Below, in pieces: positions 6,605 to 12,399 of a stretch of DNA of 12,687 nt. Position numbers and translations under genes: made by a program. Under the pieces are notes generated by a model. That model saw nothing but the letters and a program-made list of their open reading frames with translations, made no database searches and was not told the origin of the DNA. The first letter of the stretch is position 1; each line of letters opens with the position of its first letter. The DNA is from JBGAMH01 sp044222045 (GTDB taxonomy: Bacteria; Eisenbacteria; RBG-16-71-46): contig JBGAOB010000120.1 of assembly GCA_044222045.1 (NCBI GenBank), positions 1 to 12,687 of the forward strand, written 5' to 3'.

Positions 6605-8083
6605 CTACTTCGCCTGCGTGCTGTCCGTGGGCGCCGTGGTGCCGTCCTTCATGAGCATCTTGCGCTTCTCGCGCTCCACCTTGAGCGCGTCCAGGTTCAG
6701 CACCTTGAACTCGACGCGGCGGTTCTTCGCCTTGCCCACCACCGTGGCGTTGCTCGCCACCGGGCGCGCCTGGCCGTAGCCCTTCGCGGTGAACCGCGAC
6801 GGGTCCAGGCTCGGGAACTTGGTGGTCAGGTACGTGAGCACCGACTTCGCGCGGTTCTCGGACAGCAGCTGGTTGCTGGCCGGCTTGCCGACGTTGTCCG
6901 TGTGCCCGCCGACCTCGATCTTGAGCGTGGGGTACATCGTGAGCAGCGTCCCCACCTCGTCGAGGATCGTGTAGCTCTCCGGCAGGATGTCCCACTTCGC
7001 GGTCTCGAAGTTGACGTCCTGCAGCCGGATCACGCCCTGCTCGATCAGTTCGGTCTCACGCTCGGTGACGATGATCGGGCAGCCCTTCTCGTCCACGCGC
7101 GCGCCCTTCGGCGTGTCCGCGCACTGGTCGAGACCGTCCGGCACACCGTCGCCGTCGCTGTCGATCGGACAGCCCTTGTCGTCCACCTTCGCGCCCTTCG
7201 GCGTGTTGGCGCACTGGTCGAGGCCGTCGAACACGCCGTCGCCGTCGCTGTCGCTCGGGCAGCCCTTCGCGTCCACGGTCGCGCCCTTCGGCGTGTCGGG
7301 GCAGGTGTCGATGCCGTCGCACACGCCGTCGCCGTCGGCGTCGGTGGGGCAACCGTCGCGGTCGACCTTGCACCCCTTCGCCGTGTTCTCGCACTTGTCG
7401 AGGCCGGTCCACACGCCGTCGCCGTCGGGGTCGCTCGGGCAGCCCTTCGCGTCCACCTTCGCGCCGAAAGGCGTGTTCGGGCACTGGTCGAGGCCGTCGC
7501 GCACGCCGTCGCGGTCGGCGTCCTTCACCTTGCCGCCGAAGGCGTACTGCAGCCCGGCCGTCGCCGCGATGTGGTTGCTGAACTCGGCCCGGTCGCCTTC
7601 GCGGAACAGGATGTCGCGCACCTGCAGCCGCAGGTACGTGCGCTGGTTGCCGAGCAGGCTGCACAGCAGGCCCATGCCGATGCTGGGCGAGCCGCGCTTC
7701 ACTTCGGCTTCGACGTCGCCGACCGTGCGCCCGAAGCCCATGCCCGTGAGCAGGTAGGGCACCGCCGGGCCGGACGGATCGCGCAGCGTCCAGCGCAGGT
7801 CGGCGCCGGCCCACGAGAACGTGTGATCCGGCTCGCCGGAGGGGATCTCGCGGGTGGTCATCGACGGCAACCAGGCCGCCTCGAGCGTCAGCGCCGGCGT
7901 CCAGCGCCAGCCGAGCGTCCCCACGTACACCGGGGCGTCCTTGATGTGATCGCGCGCGTCGAAGTTGAGGATGCCGCCGCCGACCGACGCTTCGATCGGC
8001 CGCCCACCGATCTGGGCCATGGCCGGCAGGGCCACCGTGGCCACCAGCAGGGCGGAACAGAGCGAACGCTTCCACCAGGACAT
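6605..8083 (-). CDS. OmpA-family outer-membrane protein with five thrombospondin type 3 repeats
   Basis: The 492-residue product starts with MSWWKRS and a Sec signal peptide cleaved after AMA (residue 23). Residues 24-185 alternate hydrophobic and polar positions with frequent aromatics, consistent with an 8-stranded beta-barrel. Residues 188-337 hold five exact 30-residue TSP3 repeats (DxDGDGVxDGLDxC...GC), which bind calcium and form a rigid stalk. Residues 355-462 are the OmpA C-terminal peptidoglycan-binding domain, with GGHTDN (D396) and LSENRAKSV (R411); the 15-residue D-to-R spacing equals that of the diaminopimelate-binding pair in E. coli OmpA. A Lys-rich, then Thr/Ser-rich tail ends the protein. 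It should link the outer membrane to the cell wall. The start is fixed by AGGAGG at 8094-8099 and the signal peptide; the frame is open further upstream, but that part has no support. It is monocistronic here, convergent with the peroxiredoxin operon. Confidence 0.93.
   Translation of the reverse strand: MSWWKRSLCSALLVATVALPAMAQIGGRPIEASVGGGILNFDARDHIKDAPVYVGTLGWRWTPALTLEAAWLPSMTTREIPSGEPDHTFSWAGADLRWTLRDPSGPAVPYLLTGMGFGRTVGDVEAEVKRGSPSIGMGLLCSLLGNQRTYLRLQVRDILFREGDRAEFSNHIAATAGLQYAFGGKVKDADRDGVRDGLDQCPNTPFGAKVDAKGCPSDPDGDGVWTGLDKCENTAKGCKVDRDGCPTDADGDGVCDGIDTCPDTPKGATVDAKGCPSDSDGDGVFDGLDQCANTPKGAKVDDKGCPIDSDGDGVPDGLDQCADTPKGARVDEKGCPIIVTERETELIEQGVIRLQDVNFETAKWDILPESYTILDEVGTLLTMYPTLKIEVGGHTDNVGKPASNQLLSENRAKSVLTYLTTKFPSLDPSRFTAKGYGQARPVASNATVVGKAKNRRVEFKVLNLDALKVEREKRKMLMKDGTTAPTDSTQAK
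7073..7522 (-). repeat. Five 90-bp tandem repeats encoding TSP3 units
   Basis: Five in-frame units of exactly 30 codons cover residues 188-337 of the OmpA-type protein. Each has Asp-rich calcium ligands and a Cys pair 14 residues apart. Units 4 and 5 (residues 278-337) are the most alike, suggesting recent duplication. Unit 2 (218-247) is the most divergent: it reads WTGLDKCENTAKGCKVDRDG. Units 2 and 3 each carry one extra cysteine (C238, C255). Confidence 0.9.
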
Positions 8084-8093
8084 GCGGCAAGAA

Positions 8094-8099
8094 CCTCCT
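8094..8099 (-). promoter_or_regulatory. Shine-Dalgarno site of the OmpA-type gene
   Basis: On the minus strand AGGAGG is followed after ten bases by ATG (8083). It decides the start of the OmpA-type protein at MSWWKRS rather than an upstream in-frame ATG at 8197, which would add 38 residues with no signal-peptide character. Confidence 0.8.
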
Positions 8100-8135
8100 G
8101 TACCCGGTACCGTCGTGAGGAAAGTAGGGCGCGAG

Positions 8136-8154
8136 GGGCCGCGAGAAGCGGCCC
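8136..8154 (-). other. Hairpin in the probable 5' leader of the OmpA-type mRNA
   Basis: GGGCCGC (8136-8142) and GCGGCCC (8148-8154) form a perfect 7-bp stem with a 5-base loop. It falls inside the leader that would run from about 8181 to 8084 if the promoter candidate at 8188-8216 is real. It could affect mRNA stability or translation, as leaders of abundant porin messages often do. In such GC-rich DNA a chance stem of this size is possible. Confidence 0.4.
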
Positions 8155-8187
8155 GAGGCGGCCCGAAAAGGGTGGTTTGGCCGGTGA

Positions 8188-8216
8188 GTGGTAGCATGCA
8201 CCCCCGGCCCGGTCAA
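8188..8216 (-). promoter_or_regulatory. Candidate sigma-70-type promoter for the OmpA-type gene
   Basis: Read on the minus strand, TTGACC (8216-8211) is separated by 17 bp from TACCAC (8193-8188), and the -10 is preceded by TGC as in extended -10 promoters. A start near 8181 would give a leader of about 98 nt ending in the strong ribosome site at 8094-8099. The -35 is good and the -10 weak. The rest of 8084-8332 shows no gene, and I could not find a convincing plus-strand promoter for the gene starting at 8333. Confidence 0.45.
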
Positions 8217-8332
8217 CGCCGTGAACCCTTGCGGGAGTGTGCGTTCTCCGGGTCGTGCACGGCCGTGTGGACACCCCGCGACGCCCGTTCCCGGGCGCCG
8301 CCCCGGGCCCGCAGGACCCTCCGGAGGAATCC

Positions 8333-8809
8333 ATGACTACCGAGCAGCGTCGCGCCCTCATCGACCGCTACCGCGCCGGCTACGCCGAGGTCACCGCCGC
8401 GCTGGACGGATTCCCGAAGGACCAGCTGAACGCGCACCCGATCGCCGGCAAGTGGAGCGCCGCCGAGATCGTGCACCACCTGGCCGACAGCGAGATGAAC
8501 AGCGCGATCCGGCTGCGCAAGCTCCTCGCGGAGAAGCACCCGGTCCTGCAGGGCTACGACCAGGACCAGTGGGCGCGCGTGCTGCGCTACGGCGAGCGCC
8601 CCATCGAGCCGTCGCTGATGGCGTTCCGGGCGGCGCGCGAGACGACGGCGCAGCTGCTGGACGCCATGACCGAGTCGGAGTGGCACCACCTGGGCTGGCA
8701 CTCGGAAGCCGGTTCGTACCACGCCGAGCGCTGGCTCGAGATCTACGCCGAACACGCGCACGGGCACGCCGACCAGATCCGCCGCCTGCGGCAGGCGCTC
8801 GCTCGATGA
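8333..8809 (+). CDS. DinB/YfiT-superfamily putative metal-dependent hydrolase
   Basis: A 158-residue all-helical protein of the DinB/YfiT (BstA-like) four-helix-bundle superfamily. The pattern KWSAAEIVHHLADSEMNSAI (residues 40-59) matches the YfiT N-terminal signature. H49 (or H48) with H141 and H145 in AEHAHGHADQIRRL form the expected three-His metal site. Members include DNA-damage-inducible proteins of unknown role and thiol transferases; the substrate here cannot be told. No signal peptide, so it is cytoplasmic. ATG 8333 is chosen because GGAGGA (8323-8328) precedes it closely; an ATG in the same frame at 8237 adds an unsupported Pro/Arg-rich leader. The stop overlaps the folP start in ATGA, so the two are translationally coupled. 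Confidence 0.85.
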   Translation: MTTEQRRALIDRYRAGYAEVTAALDGFPKDQLNAHPIAGKWSAAEIVHHLADSEMNSAIRLRKLLAEKHPVLQGYDQDQWARVLRYGERPIEPSLMAFRAARETTAQLLDAMTESEWHHLGWHSEAGSYHAERWLEIYAEHAHGHADQIRRLRQALAR

Positions 8810-9642
8810 TCTGGCGCTGCCGCGACCGCGAGTTCGACCTGCACGACCGCACGCTCGTGATGGGCATCGTCAACGTGACGCCCGACTCGTTCTCCGACGG
8901 CGGGCGCTACTTCGAGCCCGCCGCGGCGATCGAACGCTGCCGTGCGCTGCTGACCGAGGGCGCCGACGTGCTCGACCTGGGCGCCGAGAGCACCCGGCCC
9001 GGCTCGCAGCCCGTGCCGCCGGCCGAGCAGATCCGCCGGCTGGCGCCGGTGCTCGACGCGCTCGCGGGTTCGGACGCCGTGCTGTCGGTGGACACGCAGA
9101 GCGCCGAGGTGGCCGCCGACGCGCTGCAGCGGGGCGCGCACGTGGTCAACGACATCAGCGCGCTCGCCGATCCGCACATGGCGGCGGTCGTGGCGGCCGC
9201 GGGCGCCGGGCTCGTGCTGATGCACATGCGGGGCACCCCCGCGACCATGCAGGACGACCCGCGCTACGACGACGTGGTGCGCGAGGTCGGCCAGTACCTG
9301 CGGCAGCGCCGGCACGTGGCGGTCAACGCCGGCGTCGCCGACGAGTGCGTGGCGCTGGATCCGGGCATCGGCTTCGGCAAGGCCGCCGAGCACAGTCTGA
9401 AGCTGCTGGCCGCCACGCGGACGCTGGCCTCGCTGGGCCGCCCGCTGCTGGTGGGCGCGTCGCGCAAGAGCTTCCTCGCCCGCATCACGGGCGACGACGC
9501 GCCGGCCGAGCGCGTGCCCGCGAGCCTCGCCGCGGCCGCGATCGCAGCGTACGAGGGCGCACGCATCCTGCGCGTGCACGACGTGGCCGCCACGGTGCGC
9601 GTGGCCCGCGTGGCCGACGCGCTCCGACCCGCACAGCGCTGA
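8806..9642 (+). CDS. folP: Dihydropteroate synthase
   Basis: A 278-residue TIM-barrel enzyme that joins p-aminobenzoate to 6-hydroxymethyl-7,8-dihydropterin diphosphate, making dihydropteroate for folate; it is the sulfonamide target. All hallmark segments are present: VMGIVNVTPDSFSDGG (18-33), LDLGAESTRPGS (56-67), SVDTQSAEVAADAL (94-107), VVNDISAL (113-120), LMHMRGTPATMQ (138-149), ALDPGIGFGK (183-192), LLVGASRKSFL (214-224) and RVHDVAATVRV (256-266). Length is normal for the family. The ATG overlaps the stop of the upstream gene by four bases. The frame is open far upstream, but the family's N-terminus begins just before the first beta-strand as here. No change is obvious in the pterin or PABA-site motifs that would suggest sulfonamide resistance. 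Confidence 0.96.
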   Translation: MIWRCRDREFDLHDRTLVMGIVNVTPDSFSDGGRYFEPAAAIERCRALLTEGADVLDLGAESTRPGSQPVPPAEQIRRLAPVLDALAGSDAVLSVDTQSAEVAADALQRGAHVVNDISALADPHMAAVVAAAGAGLVLMHMRGTPATMQDDPRYDDVVREVGQYLRQRRHVAVNAGVADECVALDPGIGFGKAAEHSLKLLAATRTLASLGRPLLVGASRKSFLARITGDDAPAERVPASLAAAAIAAYEGARILRVHDVAATVRVARVADALRPAQR

Positions 9643-9664
9643 CGTTCCTCCCGCGCGGCTCGGG

Positions 9665-9681
9665 CGCCCGGGTGCCGGGCG
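9665..9681 (+). terminator. Weak terminator-like hairpin after folP
   Basis: CGCCCGG (9665-9671) and CCGGGCG (9675-9681) form a perfect 7-bp stem with a 3-base loop, 22 bases after the folP stop. No T-run follows, so it may only attenuate readthrough into cdaA. The remaining 9643-9771 holds the cdaA promoter candidate and no gene. Confidence 0.35.
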
Positions 9682-9753
9682 GTCGCGCGCGCCTCGCGGC
9701 GCCCGCGCACGCGCCGGACGCGCACTCGGCCGTCGCCGGATGCGCGCGGCATT

Positions 9754-9762
9754 TGCTACTCT
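9754..9762 (+). promoter_or_regulatory. Extended -10 promoter candidate directly before cdaA
   Basis: TGCTACTCT fits an extended -10 (TGn followed by TACTCT). No good -35 lies 17 bp upstream, as is often tolerated for this class. Transcription would start at about 9769, three bases before the cdaA ATG (9772), giving a leaderless or nearly leaderless mRNA. This agrees with the absence of any purine-rich ribosome site before that ATG. Confidence 0.45.
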
Positions 9763-9771
9763 CGCCTCGTC

Positions 9772-10608
9772 ATGACTCCCGTCCACTCCATCTGGCTCCT
9801 CGACGTGCTCGACATCCTGCTCGTCGCGGCACTTTTCTACCGGCTGCTCACGCTGGTGCGGGGCACGCGTTCGGCGCAGATGGTGGTGGGGCTGCTCGTG
9901 GTGCTGGTGGTCGGGCTGATCGCGCGCTACTTCGACCTGCTCGCCGTGCGCTGGCTGTTCGACACGATGAAGCTCGTGTGGCCGGTCGTGTTCGTGATCC
10001 TGTTCCAACCCGAGCTGCGACACGCGCTCGCGCAGCTGGGGCGCACGCGCTACTTCCGCTCGTTCCTGCGCGGCGAGAACTACGGTGTGCTCGGCGAGGT
10101 CGTTCGCGCCGTCGAGAACCTGGGCCAGCGCCGCCACGGCGCGCTCATCGTGATGGAACGCAACGTCGGCCTGCGCAACTTCGTGGAGACCGGTTCGCGC
10201 GTGGATGCGAAGGTGTCCGCGGAGCTGCTCGTGACGCTGTTCTCGCCGGGCTCGCCGCTGCACGACGGTGCCGTGATCCTGCGCGAGGACACGATCGTGG
10301 CCGCGTCGTGCATCCTGCCGCTCTCGGCGAATCCCGTCACCGCGCTGTCGCTGGGCACGCGGCATCGCGCGGCGCTCGGGCTGTCCGAGGAGACCGACGC
10401 GGCGGTCATCGTGGTGAGCGAACAGACGGGCGGCATCTCGGTCGCATATCGCGGCGTGCTGCGCCAGCACCTGGACGAGGGGCAGCTCCGCTCGGAGTTG
10501 TCGCGCATCTTCCGCATCCGACCGCAGGACGAGCCCGAGCCGGGAAGCGAGCCGGCTCCGCCCGCGGCGACCACGGCCGCGCCCGGCGCGGAGAAAGCCG
10601 CCAGCTGA
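9772..10608 (+). CDS. cdaA: Membrane-bound diadenylate cyclase (CdaA/DacA)
   Basis: The 278-residue protein makes cyclic di-AMP from two ATP. Three hydrophobic helices at about residues 8-26, 36-51 and 66-79 anchor it in the inner membrane, and the catalytic DAC domain follows (about 100-235). Both signature motifs are intact: DGA in SPLHDGAVI (165-167) and RHR in GTRHRAALG (197-199), plus SEQTGGIS (216-223). The C-terminus (251-278) is a Pro/Ala/Glu-rich tail without recognised function. In many bacteria cdaA is followed by its regulator ybbR (cdaR) and glmM; neither is here. It lies downstream of folP, a common neighbour. The ATG at 9772 has no ribosome-binding site, but the first helix starts immediately after it, so the start is likely correct. 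Confidence 0.95.
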   Translation: MTPVHSIWLLDVLDILLVAALFYRLLTLVRGTRSAQMVVGLLVVLVVGLIARYFDLLAVRWLFDTMKLVWPVVFVILFQPELRHALAQLGRTRYFRSFLRGENYGVLGEVVRAVENLGQRRHGALIVMERNVGLRNFVETGSRVDAKVSAELLVTLFSPGSPLHDGAVILREDTIVAASCILPLSANPVTALSLGTRHRAALGLSEETDAAVIVVSEQTGGISVAYRGVLRQHLDEGQLRSELSRIFRIRPQDEPEPGSEPAPPAATTAAPGAEKAAS

Positions 10609-10649
10609 GCACACTCGATCCCCCGACGAGCGAGCGCGGACCGCGGCCG

Positions 10650-12095
10650 GTGAGCGCCGGCATGCTGCGCACGCTGCTCGCCTGCGAACGCCGGCTGTGG
10701 CTGGAGCAGCGCTCGGGCCGCCCGCGCCCGCCGCGCGACGAGCACGGCCAGGTGCTGCGCGAGCGCAGCCAGGCGCTGGAACGCACGGTGGTGGCGCGGC
10801 TGACCGCCGTGGAGGGCCCGGTGCTGCGCGAGGGCACGAGCTTCGCCGAGGCCGCCGACGAAACGCGGCGGCGACTGGTGCCGGGCGGCCCCGCGCTGCT
10901 GCGGCCGGCGTTCCTGTCGAACGACGGGCGCATGCAGAGCACGCCGGCGCTCGTGCGCTGGGACGGCGACACCCTGGTGGTGACCGAGATGCGGCTGGCG
11001 TTGCGGCCCGCGGGCCGTCGCGATCTCGCGCTGCAGATGGCGCACCACGTGGCGCTGATCGGCGAGACCCTCGGGCCGGTGCCCGTGCGCTGCGAGGTCG
11101 TGAACGGCGTGGGCGAGGTGCTGCCGGCACCGCCCGAGCCGGTGGAGCGCTGGCGCGAGTCGGTGGATCGCGCGCTCGCGCTGCTCGGCCCCGAACCGGA
11201 GCCCGGCGTGCTGCACGGCCACTCGTTCTGCCAGTCGTGCTCGTTCTACGACCACTGCTGGGACGACGCGGAGGCCCGCCGCCAGGTGGACGTGCTGCCC
11301 GAGCTGGCCCGCGCCGGAGCGGCGCTGCTGCACGAACGCGGCGTGCACACGTTCGACGCGCTCGCGGCGCTCGCGCCCGGGGCGCTGGTCGACACGCCCA
11401 TGGAGAAGGACGCCGCGCGCACGATCGCGCAGGCGAAGTCGCACGCGATCGCGGGCCCCGTGTGGCTGCGCCACCCGGAACTGCCGCGGGGTCGCGCGCT
11501 GGCGTGGCTCGACCTCGAGGGTGACGCGATGGGCGAGGCGTCCGACGTGCCCATCTACCTGTGGGGCGTGGCCGTGGAGCCGCCCGGCGCGACGGAGCCC
11601 CCCGAGCCCGAATCGCTGTTCGCGGATCTCGAACCCGGGGGCGACCGGCGCGGCTGGGACCGCTTCGTGGCGCGGGCGCAGGCGCTGCTCGCCGCGCACC
11701 CCGACGTGCTGTGGGTGCACTGGCACGACTCGGAGCCGCTGTGGATCCGGCGCTACCTCAAGCGCTATGGCGCGCCCGGTCCGCTCGAGCAGCACTGGCG
11801 CTCGTCGGCGTCGTTCGTGGACCTGCACCGCGTGCTCGACCGGTCGGTTCGGCTGCCGCTGCGCTCGTACTCGGTCAAGTGGGTGGCGCCGTTCGCCGGC
11901 TTCGCGTGGCGGAATCCCGAAGCGGGCTCGGAGTGGTCGGTCGCCCAGTTCCACCGGGCGCGCGAGAGCCGCGACGCGGCGGAGCGCGAGCGCCTGCTCG
12001 CCGCGATCGCCGAGTACAACGCCGACGACCTGCTGGCCATGCGCGCCGTGTGGCGCTGGCTCGACGCGCACGGGCCCGCGGCCCCGCACGCTTGA
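10650..12095 (+). CDS. TM0106-type nuclease: Cas4/RecB-like Fe-S domain fused to an RNase H-like (YprB-type) exonuclease domain
   Basis: The 481-residue product has two predicted nuclease domains. Residues 1-205 resemble the RecB/Cas4 family: VSAGMLRTLLACERRLWLEQ at the start and, later, CQSCSFYDHC. C12, C194, C197 and C203 match the four cysteines that hold the Fe-S cluster in Cas4/AddB-type enzymes. Where a PD-(D/E)XK site is expected, the sequence reads MQSTPALVRW and VTEMRLALRP (E113, R115): the Asp and the Lys are missing, while Q129 of the QhXXY-like motif is kept. Residues 280-472 are an RNase H-like 3'-5' exonuclease domain with D288-x-E290 in AWLDLEGD and YNADDLLAM (456-464). Substrate unknown; a DNA repair role is likely. 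The GTG at 10650 is preferred because the family's first helix includes VSAGML; ATG 10662, preceded by GGTGA, is the alternative. It lies 41 nt after cdaA and is probably co-transcribed. Confidence 0.82.
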   Translation: MSAGMLRTLLACERRLWLEQRSGRPRPPRDEHGQVLRERSQALERTVVARLTAVEGPVLREGTSFAEAADETRRRLVPGGPALLRPAFLSNDGRMQSTPALVRWDGDTLVVTEMRLALRPAGRRDLALQMAHHVALIGETLGPVPVRCEVVNGVGEVLPAPPEPVERWRESVDRALALLGPEPEPGVLHGHSFCQSCSFYDHCWDDAEARRQVDVLPELARAGAALLHERGVHTFDALAALAPGALVDTPMEKDAARTIAQAKSHAIAGPVWLRHPELPRGRALAWLDLEGDAMGEASDVPIYLWGVAVEPPGATEPPEPESLFADLEPGGDRRGWDRFVARAQALLAAHPDVLWVHWHDSEPLWIRRYLKRYGAPGPLEQHWRSSASFVDLHRVLDRSVRLPLRSYSVKWVAPFAGFAWRNPEAGSEWSVAQFHRARESRDAAERERLLAAIAEYNADDLLAMRAVWRWLDAHGPAAPHA

Positions 12096-12120
12096 CAGCC
12101 TCACGCGCCCTCCCTACTTT
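12092..12120 (+). promoter_or_regulatory. Strong sigma-70-type promoter for the CAU tRNA
   Basis: A perfect -35 TTGACA (12092-12097) is followed after exactly 17 bp by TACTTT (12115-12120). The -35 contains the TGA stop of the nuclease gene (12093-12095). Transcription would start near 12127, leaving a leader of about 115 nt before the tRNA at 12242. I see no coding signal in that leader. Confidence 0.72.
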
Positions 12121-12241
12121 CCCGTGTCCGTTCGGCCGCCGCAGGCTCTCGAGGGCCTCGGTCCGCTCGGGCAAGTGCTTGGCACCGCGTCGGAAAGCTC
12201 GCTTCACGCGCTCCGCGGTTCGCCGCAGCACAGCCGATGTC

Positions 12242-12316
12242 GCCAGGGTAGCTCAGTGGTAGAGCAGGGGACTCATAAGCCCTTGGTCGGGAGTTCAACT
12301 CTCCCCCCTGGCACCA
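12242..12316 (+). tRNA. tRNA with anticodon CAU: elongator tRNA-Met or tRNA-Ile2 (lysidine-modified)
   Basis: A complete cloverleaf with encoded CCA. Acceptor GCCAGGG (12242-12248) pairs perfectly with CCCTGGC (12306-12312); A73 is the discriminator and CCA is at 12314-12316. The D stem is GCTC/GAGC, the anticodon loop CTCATAA (12272-12278) with CAT at 12274-12276, and the T stem GGGAG/CTCCC with loop TTCAACT. The anticodon stem (12267-12271 with 12279-12283) has three G-C pairs, a G-U at 27-43 and an A-G mismatch at 31-39. G1-C72 is paired, so it is not a typical initiator. CAU is read as Met unless C34 becomes lysidine, when it reads AUA as Ile. The stretch GAGCAGGGGACTCATAAG and the TTGGTCG after the anticodon stem recall E. 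coli tRNA-Ile2, but acceptor pair A4-U69 does not match that tRNA. Identity is unresolved. Confidence 0.93.
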
Positions 12317-12321
12317 CGTCC

Positions 12322-12350
12322 GGGAGTCGGGGCGGCGACGCCCCGCTCCC
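12322..12350 (+). terminator. Terminator-like hairpin after the tRNA
   Basis: GGGAG, a bulged T, then CGGGGCG (12322-12334) pairs with CGCCCCG and CTCCC (12339-12350) around a GCGA loop, which is a stable GNRA tetraloop. That makes 12 base pairs, nearly all G-C. It begins six bases after the tRNA CCA end and is followed by only TT, so termination could be partial and let transcription reach tilS, for which no separate promoter is visible in 12317-12399. Confidence 0.65.
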
Positions 12351-12399
12351 TTCCCGCCCCACCGCGCTCCCTCCCTCGCAGCGTCCACGCGGAGGTCCC

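Noticed and set aside
7073..7522. CRISPR-like or mobile-element repeat
   Set aside because: The units are contiguous, in frame, 90 bp long and encode TSP3 calcium-binding repeats.
6587..8194. 535-codon plus-strand frame opposite the OmpA-type gene, with periodic HAVAVAV-like repeats
   Set aside because: The periodicity is simply the antisense image of the TSP3 repeats; the minus-strand protein has a signal peptide and OmpA motifs.
9345..10649. Upstream extension of the nuclease frame through folP and cdaA
   Set aside because: It is out of frame with two solid genes and Arg/Ala-rich; the family-like N-terminus begins only at 10650.
8743..11130. 795-codon minus-strand frame opposite folP and cdaA
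   Set aside because: Both plus-strand genes carry all family motifs; the antisense product is Arg/Ala/His-rich without recognisable features.
10650..12095. CRISPR-associated Cas4
   Set aside because: No repeat array or other cas gene is nearby, and the fused RNase H-like domain is typical of TM0106-type nucleases instead.
10080..12104. 674-codon minus-strand frame opposite cdaA and the nuclease
   Set aside because: Same compositional effect. No ribosome site or domain supports it.
12101..12241. Small minus-strand gene or RNA between the nuclease and the tRNA
   Set aside because: The open frame there has no start signal and is Arg-rich; no convincing RNA fold was seen, so it is treated as tRNA leader.
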